A stretch of DNA of 11,617 nt from Pseudomonadota bacterium (GTDB lineage Bacteria; Pseudomonadota; Alphaproteobacteria; Rhizobiales; Xanthobacteraceae). The DNA is taken from contig JAEZMI010000295.1 of assembly GCA_023414975.1 (NCBI GenBank), positions 1 to 11,617 of the forward strand. The letters are read 5' to 3'. The notes below the pieces were generated by a model. That model had not been told where the DNA came from. It did no database searches and saw only the letters and a list, made by a program, of their open reading frames with translations. How positions within the stretch are numbered: position 1 is the stretch's first letter; the number at the start of each line of letters is the position of its first letter. Shown piece by piece: positions 1 to 6,128 of this stretch. The position numbers were made by a program, and so were the translations under genes.

Positions 1-1
1 C

Positions 2-877
2 ATAAAGGCCATCCTCGCCCGCAACGTCGTCGCCCCCGGCACGCTGAAGCTGGAACTCGCCGAATCGCTGGTGATGGAGAACCCCGAATACGCGGCGCAG
101 ATTCTCCTGCGCATGCGCGAGCTCGGCGCCGGCCTGTCGCTGGACGATTTCGGCACCGGCTATTCCTCGCTGGCCTATCTCCAGCGCTTCCCCTTCGACA
201 CCATCAATGTCGACCGCACCTTCATGAAGGCGCTGGGCCGCAGCGGCAACAAGGCGCAGCGTCCGATCATTCTGCGCACCATCATCAACATGGCGCATGA
301 TCTCGGCATGGATATCGTGGCCGAAGGCATCGAGACCGAACAGGCCGCCGCCGCGCTTGCCAAGCTCGGTTGCCGCTACGGGCTGGGCAAGCTTTTCGGT
401 GAGCCGCTGACCGCCGAGGAAGCCCGCAAGCGCCTGCAGCCGGAAGCGGCCCCGGCCTCGCTGGGCGGCCGCCTTCTCGCGCGCGGCAAGGGTAAGGACG
501 CGGCCAAGGAAGCCGGCAAGGACGAGACACCGCCGTCAGCAGCTACATCTGCGCCTTCTCCCGCGCCCGCATCTGCGGCACGCCCCGCCCCCGCACCGAA
601 CGGCACGGCTGCGGCGCGTCCTGCCGCCAGTAACCCGGCGCGACAACCCGCCGCCGCGGCCGCCACTCCGCCCAGCGCGCCCATGCCACGGGCGGCGCAG
701 ACCGCAACACAGGCCGACGGCAAGACCGTTCCCGCCGCGGCCAAGGCAGGGCCCGGCGCCAATACGGGGAGTTCCAAGACGGGGAGTTCCAATACGGGTG
801 GCGCCAAGCCCCCCGGCGCGCCGGCCGATGGGCAGCCGAGCGTACCTGCTGCCGCCAAGGCCGCGCCGCCGAAGTAA
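2..877 (+). CDS. EAL-domain protein, C-terminal part (5' end outside window), probably degenerate
   Basis: The reading frame is open from base 2, giving 291 visible residues; the N-terminus, perhaps with a GGDEF, PAS or membrane part, is cut off. The visible first half is the end of an EAL (cyclic-di-GMP phosphodiesterase) fold: ELAES (fragment residues 18-22), DDFGTGYSS (48-56) and VAEGIETE (106-113). Two positions normally conserved in active EAL enzymes differ. The Lys of the usual (L/I)KIDR motif is Asn (INVDR; codon 206-208), and the Gln of the usual GQGYLF motif is Leu (GLGKLF; codon 383-385). The other acidic metal ligands in view are kept. This suggests a c-di-GMP sensor or weak enzyme rather than a full phosphodiesterase, which is inference. 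From about base 446 to the stop the protein is a low-complexity Ala/Pro/Lys/Gly tail of roughly 140 residues, probably disordered. The domain call is firm; function and full architecture are not. Confidence 0.9.
   Translation: MKAILARNVVAPGTLKLELAESLVMENPEYAAQILLRMRELGAGLSLDDFGTGYSSLAYLQRFPFDTINVDRTFMKALGRSGNKAQRPIILRTIINMAHDLGMDIVAEGIETEQAAAALAKLGCRYGLGKLFGEPLTAEEARKRLQPEAAPASLGGRLLARGKGKDAAKEAGKDETPPSAATSAPSPAPASAARPAPAPNGTAAARPAASNPARQPAAAAATPPSAPMPRAAQTATQADGKTVPAAAKAGPGANTGSSKTGSSNTGGAKPPGAPADGQPSVPAAAKAAPPK
761..805 (+). repeat. Three tandem 15-base units inside the EAL protein tail
   Basis: Units at 761-775, 776-790 and 791-805 encode NTGSS, KTGSS and NTGGA. The first two differ by one base and the third has diverged at its 3' half. 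Being in frame with a unit length divisible by three, changes in copy number would only lengthen or shorten the flexible tail. Confidence 0.75.
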
Positions 878-916
878 TCTTGCCGCTAGAGTTCTCGGAC
901 GGAGTGAAGACCTGTC

Positions 917-940
917 GCCGGCCGCTCAGGCGTGGCCGGC
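917..940. terminator. Weak inverted repeat between convergent EAL and YqgE genes
   Basis: GCCGGCC (917-923) and GGCCGGC (934-940) can form a 7-bp stem with a 10-base loop. It covers the stop of the minus-strand YqgE-type gene and sits about 40 bases after the EAL stop. No T-run follows on either strand, so it is only a possible bidirectional terminator. Confidence 0.25.
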
Positions 941-1552
941 TTCTGAGGACAGCATGCCCGGATCGATGCCGATCTTGCGCAATGCCAGCTCGTATTTCGA
1001 GCCCGCATCCGCGTCGAACACCAGCGCGCTGTCAGCCGGGCAATGAAGCCAGCCATTCTGCTGGATCTCGTTCTCCAACTGTCCCGGTGCCCACCCGGCA
1101 TAGCCGAGCGCCAACACCGCGTTGGCCGGCCCGCCGCCCGCCGCGATGGCCTTCAATATGTCGAGCGTCGCAGTGAGGCAGATGCCGTCATCGATCGGCA
1201 GCGTCGAATCCTGGATGAAGAAATCCGAGCTGTGCAGCACAAAGCCCCGCCCGGTCTCCACCGGCCCGCCTTTGAGCACGCGCACCCCACCGGCGCTGCT
1301 CGGCAGGTGGATGCGCTCTTCCTGCGGGATCACATCGAGCTGCACCAGGAGGTCGGAAAATTTGATGTTGGGCGCGGGCTGGTTGACGATGATGCCCATG
1401 GCGCCTTCCGGCGAGTGGGCACAGAGATAGATCACCGAGCGCGCGAAGCGCTCGTCGCGCATGCCGGGCATGGCGACCAGCATCTGCCCTTCGAGAAATG
1501 TTCCGCTCGAATTGCCGCCGGAACCTCCACGGCCTTCGCGTCCGATCCACAT
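926..1552 (-). CDS. YqgE/AlgH family protein (DUF179)
   Basis: A 208-residue protein, close to the usual family length. Family hallmarks, numbered from the chosen start, are LVAMPGM (25-31), the segment ending GIIVNQP (53-59), LKGGPV (93-98), GFVLHS (103-108) and GYAGWAPGQLE (150-160). There is no signal peptide or membrane segment, so it is cytoplasmic. The biochemical role of the family is not established; the AlgH name reflects an early link to alginate regulation in Pseudomonas. Start choice: an ATG at 1550-1552 gives MWIGREG; a GTG at 1592-1594 would add 14 residues. Neither has a convincing ribosome binding site; I prefer the ATG on length. The gene is divergent from the DsbD-like gene and convergent with the EAL gene. 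Confidence 0.92.
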   Translation of the reverse strand: MWIGREGRGGSGGNSSGTFLEGQMLVAMPGMRDERFARSVIYLCAHSPEGAMGIIVNQPAPNIKFSDLLVQLDVIPQEERIHLPSSAGGVRVLKGGPVETGRGFVLHSSDFFIQDSTLPIDDGICLTATLDILKAIAAGGGPANAVLALGYAGWAPGQLENEIQQNGWLHCPADSALVFDADAGSKYELALRKIGIDPGMLSSEAGHA

Positions 1553-1683
1553 GAAGGAAAGCGTAAACGTCGCCGGCGCATTTTCAAGCCCCACACGGCC
1601 TGTGTCGAGGCGCTGGGCACCCTCACATGAAAGTGCGCAGCCGGTGCTTTCCAGCCGGGGATCGCCGGGGTATCGCCTGAAGC

Positions 1684-2520
1684 ATGGTCATGCCGTTCCG
1701 CACCCTTCTCCTGCCCGCCCTCGCCGCCCTGATGGCTGTCAGTCCTGCCCGCGCCGAGATCGCGTCGGAATGGTCGGCGCCCTCGGGAACCGCCGTCCGT
1801 CTCATGGCGGCATCCGTGGGCGAGACCTTGACCGGCGGGGTCGAAATCCGCCTCACGCCCGGCTGGAAGACCTATTGGCGCTACCCCGGCGATGCCGGCG
1901 TGCCGCCGCGTTTCGACTGGTCGGGCTCGACCAATGTGGCACGGGTGGACATGCTCTGGCCCGCGCCCGTGCGTTTCGACGAGGGGGGCAGCCTTTCCAT
2001 CGGCTACAAGAAAGACGTGACGCTGCCCTTCAAGGTCACGCCGGTCAACGCCGGCCAGCCGGTGGAACTGCGGCTCGCCCTTGATTACGCCGTCTGCGAG
2101 AAAATCTGCCAGCCGGCCACCGCTGATGTGACCCTCTCCGTGCCGGCGGAAGGCGCAGGCCCGCCTTCACCCGCCCTTGCCGAGGCGCTGGCTGCCGTTC
2201 CCCGAACGGCGCCGCTTGGTGCGGCGGCGGCGCCCGGCATCGAAAGCGCGACGCTGGAGACCAGCGGAGCGGAGCGGTCCATTCGCATCTTCGCCCGCGT
2301 GAGCGACCCGCAGGCAGCCGATCTCTTCGTCGAGGGGCCGGATGATAGCTGGGCGCTTCCCCTGCCGGCGCGCAGCGTGGAGCCTGACGGCCGCGCGGTG
2401 TTCGTGCTGCCGGTGGACGGTGTGCCTCCGGGAGCGGATATCACGACGACGGCGCTGCGCTTTACCCTTACCGACGCTAAGGGCGCGGTCGACGTTACGG
2501 CACCTCTATCCTCGCGCTGA
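1684..2520 (+). CDS. Secreted protein with DsbD N-terminal-type domain (protein-disulfide reductase related)
   Basis: A 278-residue protein with a clear Sec signal peptide: MVMPFR, a hydrophobic stretch (Leu8 to Val19), and a likely cut after PARA (residue 24), so the mature protein is periplasmic. The body resembles the N-terminal immunoglobulin-like domain of DsbD. Features are GGVEIRLTPGWKTYWRYPGD (51-70), GYKKDVTLPF (108-117) and a cysteine pair, VCEKICQP (Cys138, Cys142), at the position of the redox Cys pair of that domain. The membrane and thioredoxin-like domains of full DsbD are absent, both here and in the adjacent genes. It probably passes reducing equivalents to, or takes them from, periplasmic partners; the electron donor is not visible. 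Start: ATG at 1684, with a second ATG at 1690; the ribosome binding site is weak either way. It lies 139 bases upstream of the peroxiredoxin gene on the same strand. Confidence 0.85.
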   Translation: MVMPFRTLLLPALAALMAVSPARAEIASEWSAPSGTAVRLMAASVGETLTGGVEIRLTPGWKTYWRYPGDAGVPPRFDWSGSTNVARVDMLWPAPVRFDEGGSLSIGYKKDVTLPFKVTPVNAGQPVELRLALDYAVCEKICQPATADVTLSVPAEGAGPPSPALAEALAAVPRTAPLGAAAAPGIESATLETSGAERSIRIFARVSDPQAADLFVEGPDDSWALPLPARSVEPDGRAVFVLPVDGVPPGADITTTALRFTLTDAKGAVDVTAPLSSR

Positions 2521-2576
2521 TGGCGCTTTCCGCGCGGCCGGAAACGGCTATGCTGCCTGCGCCCCGCTTAGCGCTC

Positions 2577-2593
2577 CGCCCCCGCGAGGGGCG
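2577..2593 (+). terminator. GC-rich hairpin after the DsbD-like gene
   Basis: CGCCCC (2577-2582) pairs with GGGGCG (2588-2593) around a 5-base loop. It lies in the 139-base gap before the peroxiredoxin gene. There is no T-run, so termination is only a possibility. Confidence 0.25.
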
Positions 2594-2659
2594 CGGGCCG
2601 ATGACCCGTGGCTGACCGAACCAGCGCATAAACGTCTTCGCGCACGAAAGGAAACACCC

Positions 2660-3145
2660 ATGACGATCAAGGTCGGCGACCAGCTGCCCAGCGCCACCTT
2701 CCGCATCGCCACCGCCGATGGGCCGGTGCCGACATCCACCGAGGAATTCTTCAAGAACAAGAAGGTCGTTCTCTTCGCGGTGCCGGGCGCCTTCACCCCC
2801 ACTTGCCACAAGAATCACCTGCCGAGCTTCATCGCCCGCGCCGAGGACTTCCTCGCAAAAGGCGTCAGCACGATCGCCGTGACCGCCGTCAACGACCCCT
2901 TTGTCATGGAAGCCTGGCAGAAGGCCTCCGGCGCCGGTGACAAGATCGTCTTCCTCTCGGATGGCAATGGCGAGTTCGCTCGGGCGCTCGGCCTTGAGCT
3001 CGACGCCTCGGCCGCCGGCCTTGGCCTGCGCTCCAAGCGCTATTCCATGCTGGTCGACGATGGAGAGGTCATGATCCTCAATATCGAGCCCGTGCCGAGC
3101 AAGGCCGACACGACCAACGCCGACGTCCTGCTCACGCAGTTCTGA
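2660..3145 (+). CDS. Peroxiredoxin, Prx5 (type II) subfamily
   Basis: A 161-residue cytosolic thiol peroxidase that reduces hydrogen peroxide and alkyl hydroperoxides. The Prx5 active-site signature PGAFTPTCHKNHLPSF lies at residues 43-58, with the peroxidatic Cys at 49. The usual conserved Arg is in KRYSM (Arg127), and the family stretch LELDASAAGLGLRSKRY is present. There is no second Cys anywhere in the protein, so the oxidised enzyme must be reduced by an outside thiol; glutathione/glutaredoxin is known for relatives. The start is firm: ATG 2660 preceded by AAAGGA (2646-2651) at 8 bases, and the N-terminus MTIKVGDQLP is typical. It follows the DsbD-like gene on the same strand and has its own possible promoter space. 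Confidence 0.95.
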   Translation: MTIKVGDQLPSATFRIATADGPVPTSTEEFFKNKKVVLFAVPGAFTPTCHKNHLPSFIARAEDFLAKGVSTIAVTAVNDPFVMEAWQKASGAGDKIVFLSDGNGEFARALGLELDASAAGLGLRSKRYSMLVDDGEVMILNIEPVPSKADTTNADVLLTQF

Positions 3146-3162
3146 TCCGGCCCTCTCCTGCA

Positions 3163-3187
3163 CCATCCCGGCCACCCGCCGGGATGG
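3163..3187. terminator. Strong palindromic hairpin between convergent peroxiredoxin and DUF465 genes
   Basis: A perfect 10-bp stem, CCATCCCGGC (3163-3172) with GCCGGGATGG (3178-3187), around the loop CACCC. It starts 18 bases after the peroxiredoxin stop and 20 bases beyond the end of the convergent minus-strand gene, so it could end both transcripts. No T-run follows. Its core ATCCCGGC/GCCGGGA recurs at 6019-6047. Confidence 0.5.
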
Positions 3188-3206
3188 CTGCGCCACCGCA
3201 TGCCGG

Positions 3207-3422
3207 TTACGCGATGATGTCGGGGCAGATCTGGTCCTCGACGAAGCTGATGCGGTCCTTCAACACCAGCTTGCGCTTCTTGAAGCGCGCCAACTGGAGC
3301 TGGTCGCTGCCGGGCATCTGCTGCAGCGTCTCAATGGCCGCATCGAGATCGCGATGCTCCTGTTTCAGGCGCTCGAGGAGAGCCCTGAGCTCCCGTTCCT
3401 CATCCGCCGATATCTGTGCCAA
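3207..3422 (-). CDS. YdcH/DUF465 family small protein (first of a divergent pair)
   Basis: The conserved region reads as a small charged helical hairpin: ERELRALLERLKQEHRDLDA, a loop with PGSDQLQLARFKKRKLVLKD, and the end VEDQICPDIIA. This matches DUF465 (YdcH-like) proteins, usually about 55-80 residues; the molecular role is unknown. The start is uncertain. A TTG at 3420-3422 gives a 71-residue protein beginning MAQISADEERELRA, which fits the family. ATG codons at 3540-3542 and 3579-3581 give 111 and 124 residues, but the added part is rich in Cys/Ser/Arg, uses rare-looking codons and has only about 60% GC at third positions, unlike the rest. I therefore prefer the short form, though its ribosome binding site is poor. 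Confidence 0.8.
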   Translation of the reverse strand: MAQISADEERELRALLERLKQEHRDLDAAIETLQQMPGSDQLQLARFKKRKLVLKDRISFVEDQICPDIIA

Positions 3423-3613
3423 AATTTCGACCCGCGACCCGACTCGCCCCTCAACGCCGGAGCTTGGTTCGGAGTATCGCCGCCCTCCCCGCGCGCTGCA
3501 ACATCGAGAACCTGTTACCGGAAATGCTGCGGCGCAGCGCATCGTTTCGTCGACAGCCCGCGGCTTACGTGACACACTCATGACGCTCGTTTCCGAATGA
3601 CAGGGAGATGTCC

Positions 3614-3790
3614 ATGTCTTTGCAAGCGCATGTCGCGGAACTGGAACGGCGCCATCAGGCACTGGAGAAAGAACTGCGTGAAGAGATGACCCGCCCGTCG
3701 TCCAATGACGTACGGGTGGCCGATCTGAAGCGGCGGAAACTTCATCTGAAGGATGAGATTGCGCGGCTCAAAGGGGCCACGCTGCACTAG
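3614..3790 (+). CDS. YdcH/DUF465 family small protein (second of a divergent pair)
   Basis: A 58-residue, highly charged protein predicted to form two helices joined by a short loop. It begins MSLQAHVAELERRHQALEKE and continues through PSSNDVRVADLKRRKLHLKD, with the DUF465 hallmark K(R/K)RKL-x-LKD near residues 42-49. There is no signal peptide or membrane segment. Start choice: ATG 3614 lies 6 bases after AGGGAG (3602-3607), ideal spacing; the in-frame ATG at 3608 abuts that motif and would be poorly served. It resembles the oppositely oriented neighbour at 3207-3422, so the two are probably paralogues. The function of the family is unknown. Confidence 0.85.
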   Translation: MSLQAHVAELERRHQALEKELREEMTRPSSNDVRVADLKRRKLHLKDEIARLKGATLH

Positions 3791-3871
3791 CGCCCATGAC
3801 AGGCGTGAGCGGCCCTTGTGCCCGGCAACGATGCCGGATGTGCACCGCGCGATTAAAGTGACGAAACTCCG

Positions 3872-3903
3872 CCGCCGGCCTCCAGGGCCGGCGGTTCGCG
3901 TTT
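3872..3903 (+). terminator. Rho-independent-like hairpin after the small DUF465 gene
   Basis: CCGCCGGCC (3872-3880) pairs perfectly with GGCCGGCGG (3886-3894) around TCCAG, followed by TTCGCGTTT. The T-run is interrupted, but the 9-bp GC stem is strong. It separates the DUF465 gene from prpE and most likely ends the former's transcript. Confidence 0.55.
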
Positions 3904-3960
3904 GGGAGACAGGGATTCATCCCGCCTGCGTGGCCTCTGGATCGAGGCTACCTGTACCGT

Positions 3961-3990
3961 CTTGCAACTGCGCCCTCCGCCCGGAAAAAT
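3961..3990 (+). promoter_or_regulatory. Possible sigma70-type promoter for prpE
   Basis: CTTGCA (3961-3966) resembles the rhizobial -35 CTTGAC, and an A-rich hexamer AAAAAT (3985-3990) lies 17 bases after TTGCAA. The -10 match is weak. The position, 45 bases before the prpE start and after the hairpin at 3872, is sensible. Confidence 0.25.
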
Positions 3991-4034
3991 GAGGGCAAGA
4001 GAACAACAAGATCACCTTCTGGGAGAACGCCGTC

Positions 4035-5999
4035 ATGTGCGCTGCCGCGCGTGCGCCGATGCTGGGCAAAGCAAGCGAGTATAAGAGCCGCTATGCCGAC
4101 CTGCACGCCCAATCCATCGCCAACCCGGAGGGCTTCTGGCGCGAGGCCGCGCGGGCGATCGACTGGATGCAGCCGCCGACGACGATCTTTGACCCGGCAG
4201 CGGGTGTTTATGGACGGTGGTTCGCCGACGGCGTCACCAATGTCTGCCACAATGCGGTGGACCGTCATGTCGCCGCGGGGCGCGGGCCCCAAGCGGCGAT
4301 CCTCTATGACAGCCCGGTCATAGGAGCCAGGCGAACCATCACCTATGGCGAACTGGAGAGCGAGGTGCGCACCCTCGCCGGCGTGCTGCGGGAGATGGGC
4401 GTCGAAAGGGGCGACCGTGTCATCATCTACATGCCGATGATCCCCGAAGCGGTCTTCGCCATGCTGGCCTGCGCGCGCATCGGCGCCGTCCATTCGGTGG
4501 TTTTCGGCGGCTTTGCCGCGGCAGAACTCGCCAGCCGTATCGACGACGCTCGGCCGAAACTCGTGCTCTCGGCCTCCTGCGGCATCGAGCCGAACCGAAC
4601 AGTCCTCTACAAGCCGCTGCTCGATCTTGCCCTTACCCTGGCGACCCACCAGCCGTCGGCCTGTCTGATCTTCCAGCGCCCGCAGGCCGAGGCCCGCCTG
4701 ATCGAAGGGCGCGATCACGACTGGACGACCCGCCGGGCACGGGCGCTTGCCGAGGGGGGGGCGGCCGATTGCGTGCCCCTGCCGGCGACCGATCCGCTCT
4801 ACATCCTCTACACCTCCGGCACGACAGGCAGGCCCAAGGGCGTGGTGCGCGATATCGGCGGCTACATGGTGGCGCTGCGCTGGTCCATGGAGGGGCTTTA
4901 CGGGGTGGGGCCGGGAGAAGTGTTCTGGTCGGCCTCCGACATCGGCTGGGTGGTCGGCCATTCCTACATCGTCTACGCCCCGCTGCTCACCGGCTGCACG
5001 ACGGTGCTCTATGAGGGCAAGCCGGTCGGCACGCCGGACGCCGGCGCCTTCTGGCGCGTCATCGAGGAGTACAAGGTCGCGGCGCTCTTCACGGCCCCCA
5101 CCGCGCTGCGCGCCATCAAGAAGGACGACCCCGACGGCCGACTGATGCGGGATTACGACCGCTCCTCGCTGCGCGCTCTCTTCCTCGCGGGCGAGCGGGC
5201 GGACCCGAACACGGTGGAGTGGGCCGGGGCGAAGCTCGGCGTGCCCGTCGTCGACCACTGGTGGCAGACCGAAACCGGCTGGGCCATTGCCGGCAATCCG
5301 GTGGGGATCGGTGCGCTGGAGGTGAAGATAGGCTCCACCGGCGTGCCCATGCCCGGTTATCAGGTGGATATCCTCGACGAAGGCGGTCTTCCGGTCGGCG
5401 CGAACCGGATGGGTTCGATCGCCATCAAGCTGCCGCTGCCGCCCGGCTGCCTGCCCACGCTTTGGCGGCAGGACGAGCGGTTCCGCGAGAGCTACCTCGC
5501 CGAGTTCCCCGGCTATTACAAGACGGCCGATGCCGGCTTCCGCGACGATGAGGGGTGGCTTTTCATCATGGGCCGCACGGACGACATCATCAATGTCGCC
5601 GGCCACCGTCTTTCCACCGGCGGCATGGAGGAGGTGCTGGCGGCGCACCCCGATGTTGCCGAATGCGCGGTGATCGGCATCAGGGATGATCTCAAGGGCG
5701 AGGTACCCTGCGGCTTCCTAGTGCTGAAATCGGGCGTTGCGCGCTCGCCCGCGGAGATCGAAACGGAGATCGTGGCCCTGGTGCGTGAGCGCATCGGCCC
5801 GGTCGCCGCCTTTCGCCTCGCGATCATGGTCAACCGCCTGCCGAAGACCCGTTCAGGCAAGATCCTGCGCGGCACCATGAAGAAGATCGCCGATGCGCAA
5901 AGCTGGAACATGCCGGCGACGATTGACGATCCCGCGACGCTCGACGAGATCGCCGCCGTGCTCAGCGCGCGCGGCCTTACCCATGTGACGGTGGCGTAA
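4035..5999 (+). CDS. prpE: Propionyl-CoA synthetase type acyl-CoA ligase (PrpE/ACSS3-like)
   Basis: A 654-residue member of the acetyl-CoA synthetase family of AMP-forming ligases: it activates a short carboxylic acid with ATP to an acyl-adenylate and transfers it to CoA. In order it shows the N-terminal ACAS segment (about 14-72), the phosphate loop YTSGTTGRPKG (259-269), WWQTETGW (409-416), YYKTADAG (494-501), GRTDDIINVAGHR (513-525) and the catalytic Lys in PKTRSGKILRG (Lys609). Trp416 after QTETG, where acetate-specific enzymes have Gly, and the overall pattern favour propionate, which is family knowledge plus inference. The start is supported by GGGAG (4021-4025) 9 bases before ATG 4035. 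No methylcitrate-cycle or propionyl-CoA carboxylase genes are in view, so it looks like a single-gene unit. Acetate or another short acid cannot be excluded. Confidence 0.9.
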   Translation: MCAAARAPMLGKASEYKSRYADLHAQSIANPEGFWREAARAIDWMQPPTTIFDPAAGVYGRWFADGVTNVCHNAVDRHVAAGRGPQAAILYDSPVIGARRTITYGELESEVRTLAGVLREMGVERGDRVIIYMPMIPEAVFAMLACARIGAVHSVVFGGFAAAELASRIDDARPKLVLSASCGIEPNRTVLYKPLLDLALTLATHQPSACLIFQRPQAEARLIEGRDHDWTTRRARALAEGGAADCVPLPATDPLYILYTSGTTGRPKGVVRDIGGYMVALRWSMEGLYGVGPGEVFWSASDIGWVVGHSYIVYAPLLTGCTTVLYEGKPVGTPDAGAFWRVIEEYKVAALFTAPTALRAIKKDDPDGRLMRDYDRSSLRALFLAGERADPNTVEWAGAKLGVPVVDHWWQTETGWAIAGNPVGIGALEVKIGSTGVPMPGYQVDILDEGGLPVGANRMGSIAIKLPLPPGCLPTLWRQDERFRESYLAEFPGYYKTADAGFRDDEGWLFIMGRTDDIINVAGHRLSTGGMEEVLAAHPDVAECAVIGIRDDLKGEVPCGFLVLKSGVARSPAEIETEIVALVRERIGPVAAFRLAIMVNRLPKTRSGKILRGTMKKIADAQSWNMPATIDDPATLDEIAAVLSARGLTHVTVA

Positions 6000-6011
6000 A
6001 CGGTCGGCCCC

Positions 6012-6125
6012 AAGCGTCATCCCGGCCGAGCCGAGGCAAAGCCGGGAGCGCTTCAGAAACAAAGATCACACGATCCCGGACACGGCCGCAAAGGCCGCTC
6101 CAGGACGTCATCCGCGGCAAGCGGA
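6012..6125. repeat. Cluster of three REP-like palindromes between convergent prpE and trcR
   Basis: First element: AAGCG (6012-6016) with CGCTT (6049-6053) encloses TCCCGGC (6020-6026) with GCCGGGA (6041-6047), an imperfect 12-bp stem. Second: CGGCC (6083-6087) with GGCCG (6093-6097), loop GCAAA, flanked by partly complementary CCGGA and TCCAGG. Third: TCCGC (6111-6115) with GCGGA (6121-6125), loop GGCAA, directly after the trcR stop on the minus strand. The phrase CGTCATCC occurs at the start of the first and third. The arrangement is typical of dispersed intergenic palindromes in Rhizobiales; it may also terminate both convergent transcripts. Confidence 0.55.
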
Positions 6126-6128
6126 GGA

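Noticed and set aside
376..858. Minus-strand Ala/Gly-rich frame opposite the EAL tail
   Set aside because: Low-complexity antisense of a low-complexity coding tail; nothing supports expression.
3902..4084. Small plus-strand frames in the spacer before prpE
   Set aside because: Composition resembles noncoding spacer, they run over the prpE ribosome binding site and start, and show no family features.
3948..5648. A 566-codon open frame on the minus strand opposite prpE
   Set aside because: It lies antisense to a gene with full domain signatures. Its translation is His/Arg/Gly/Ala-rich with no recognisable domain, as expected for antisense frames in GC-rich coding DNA.
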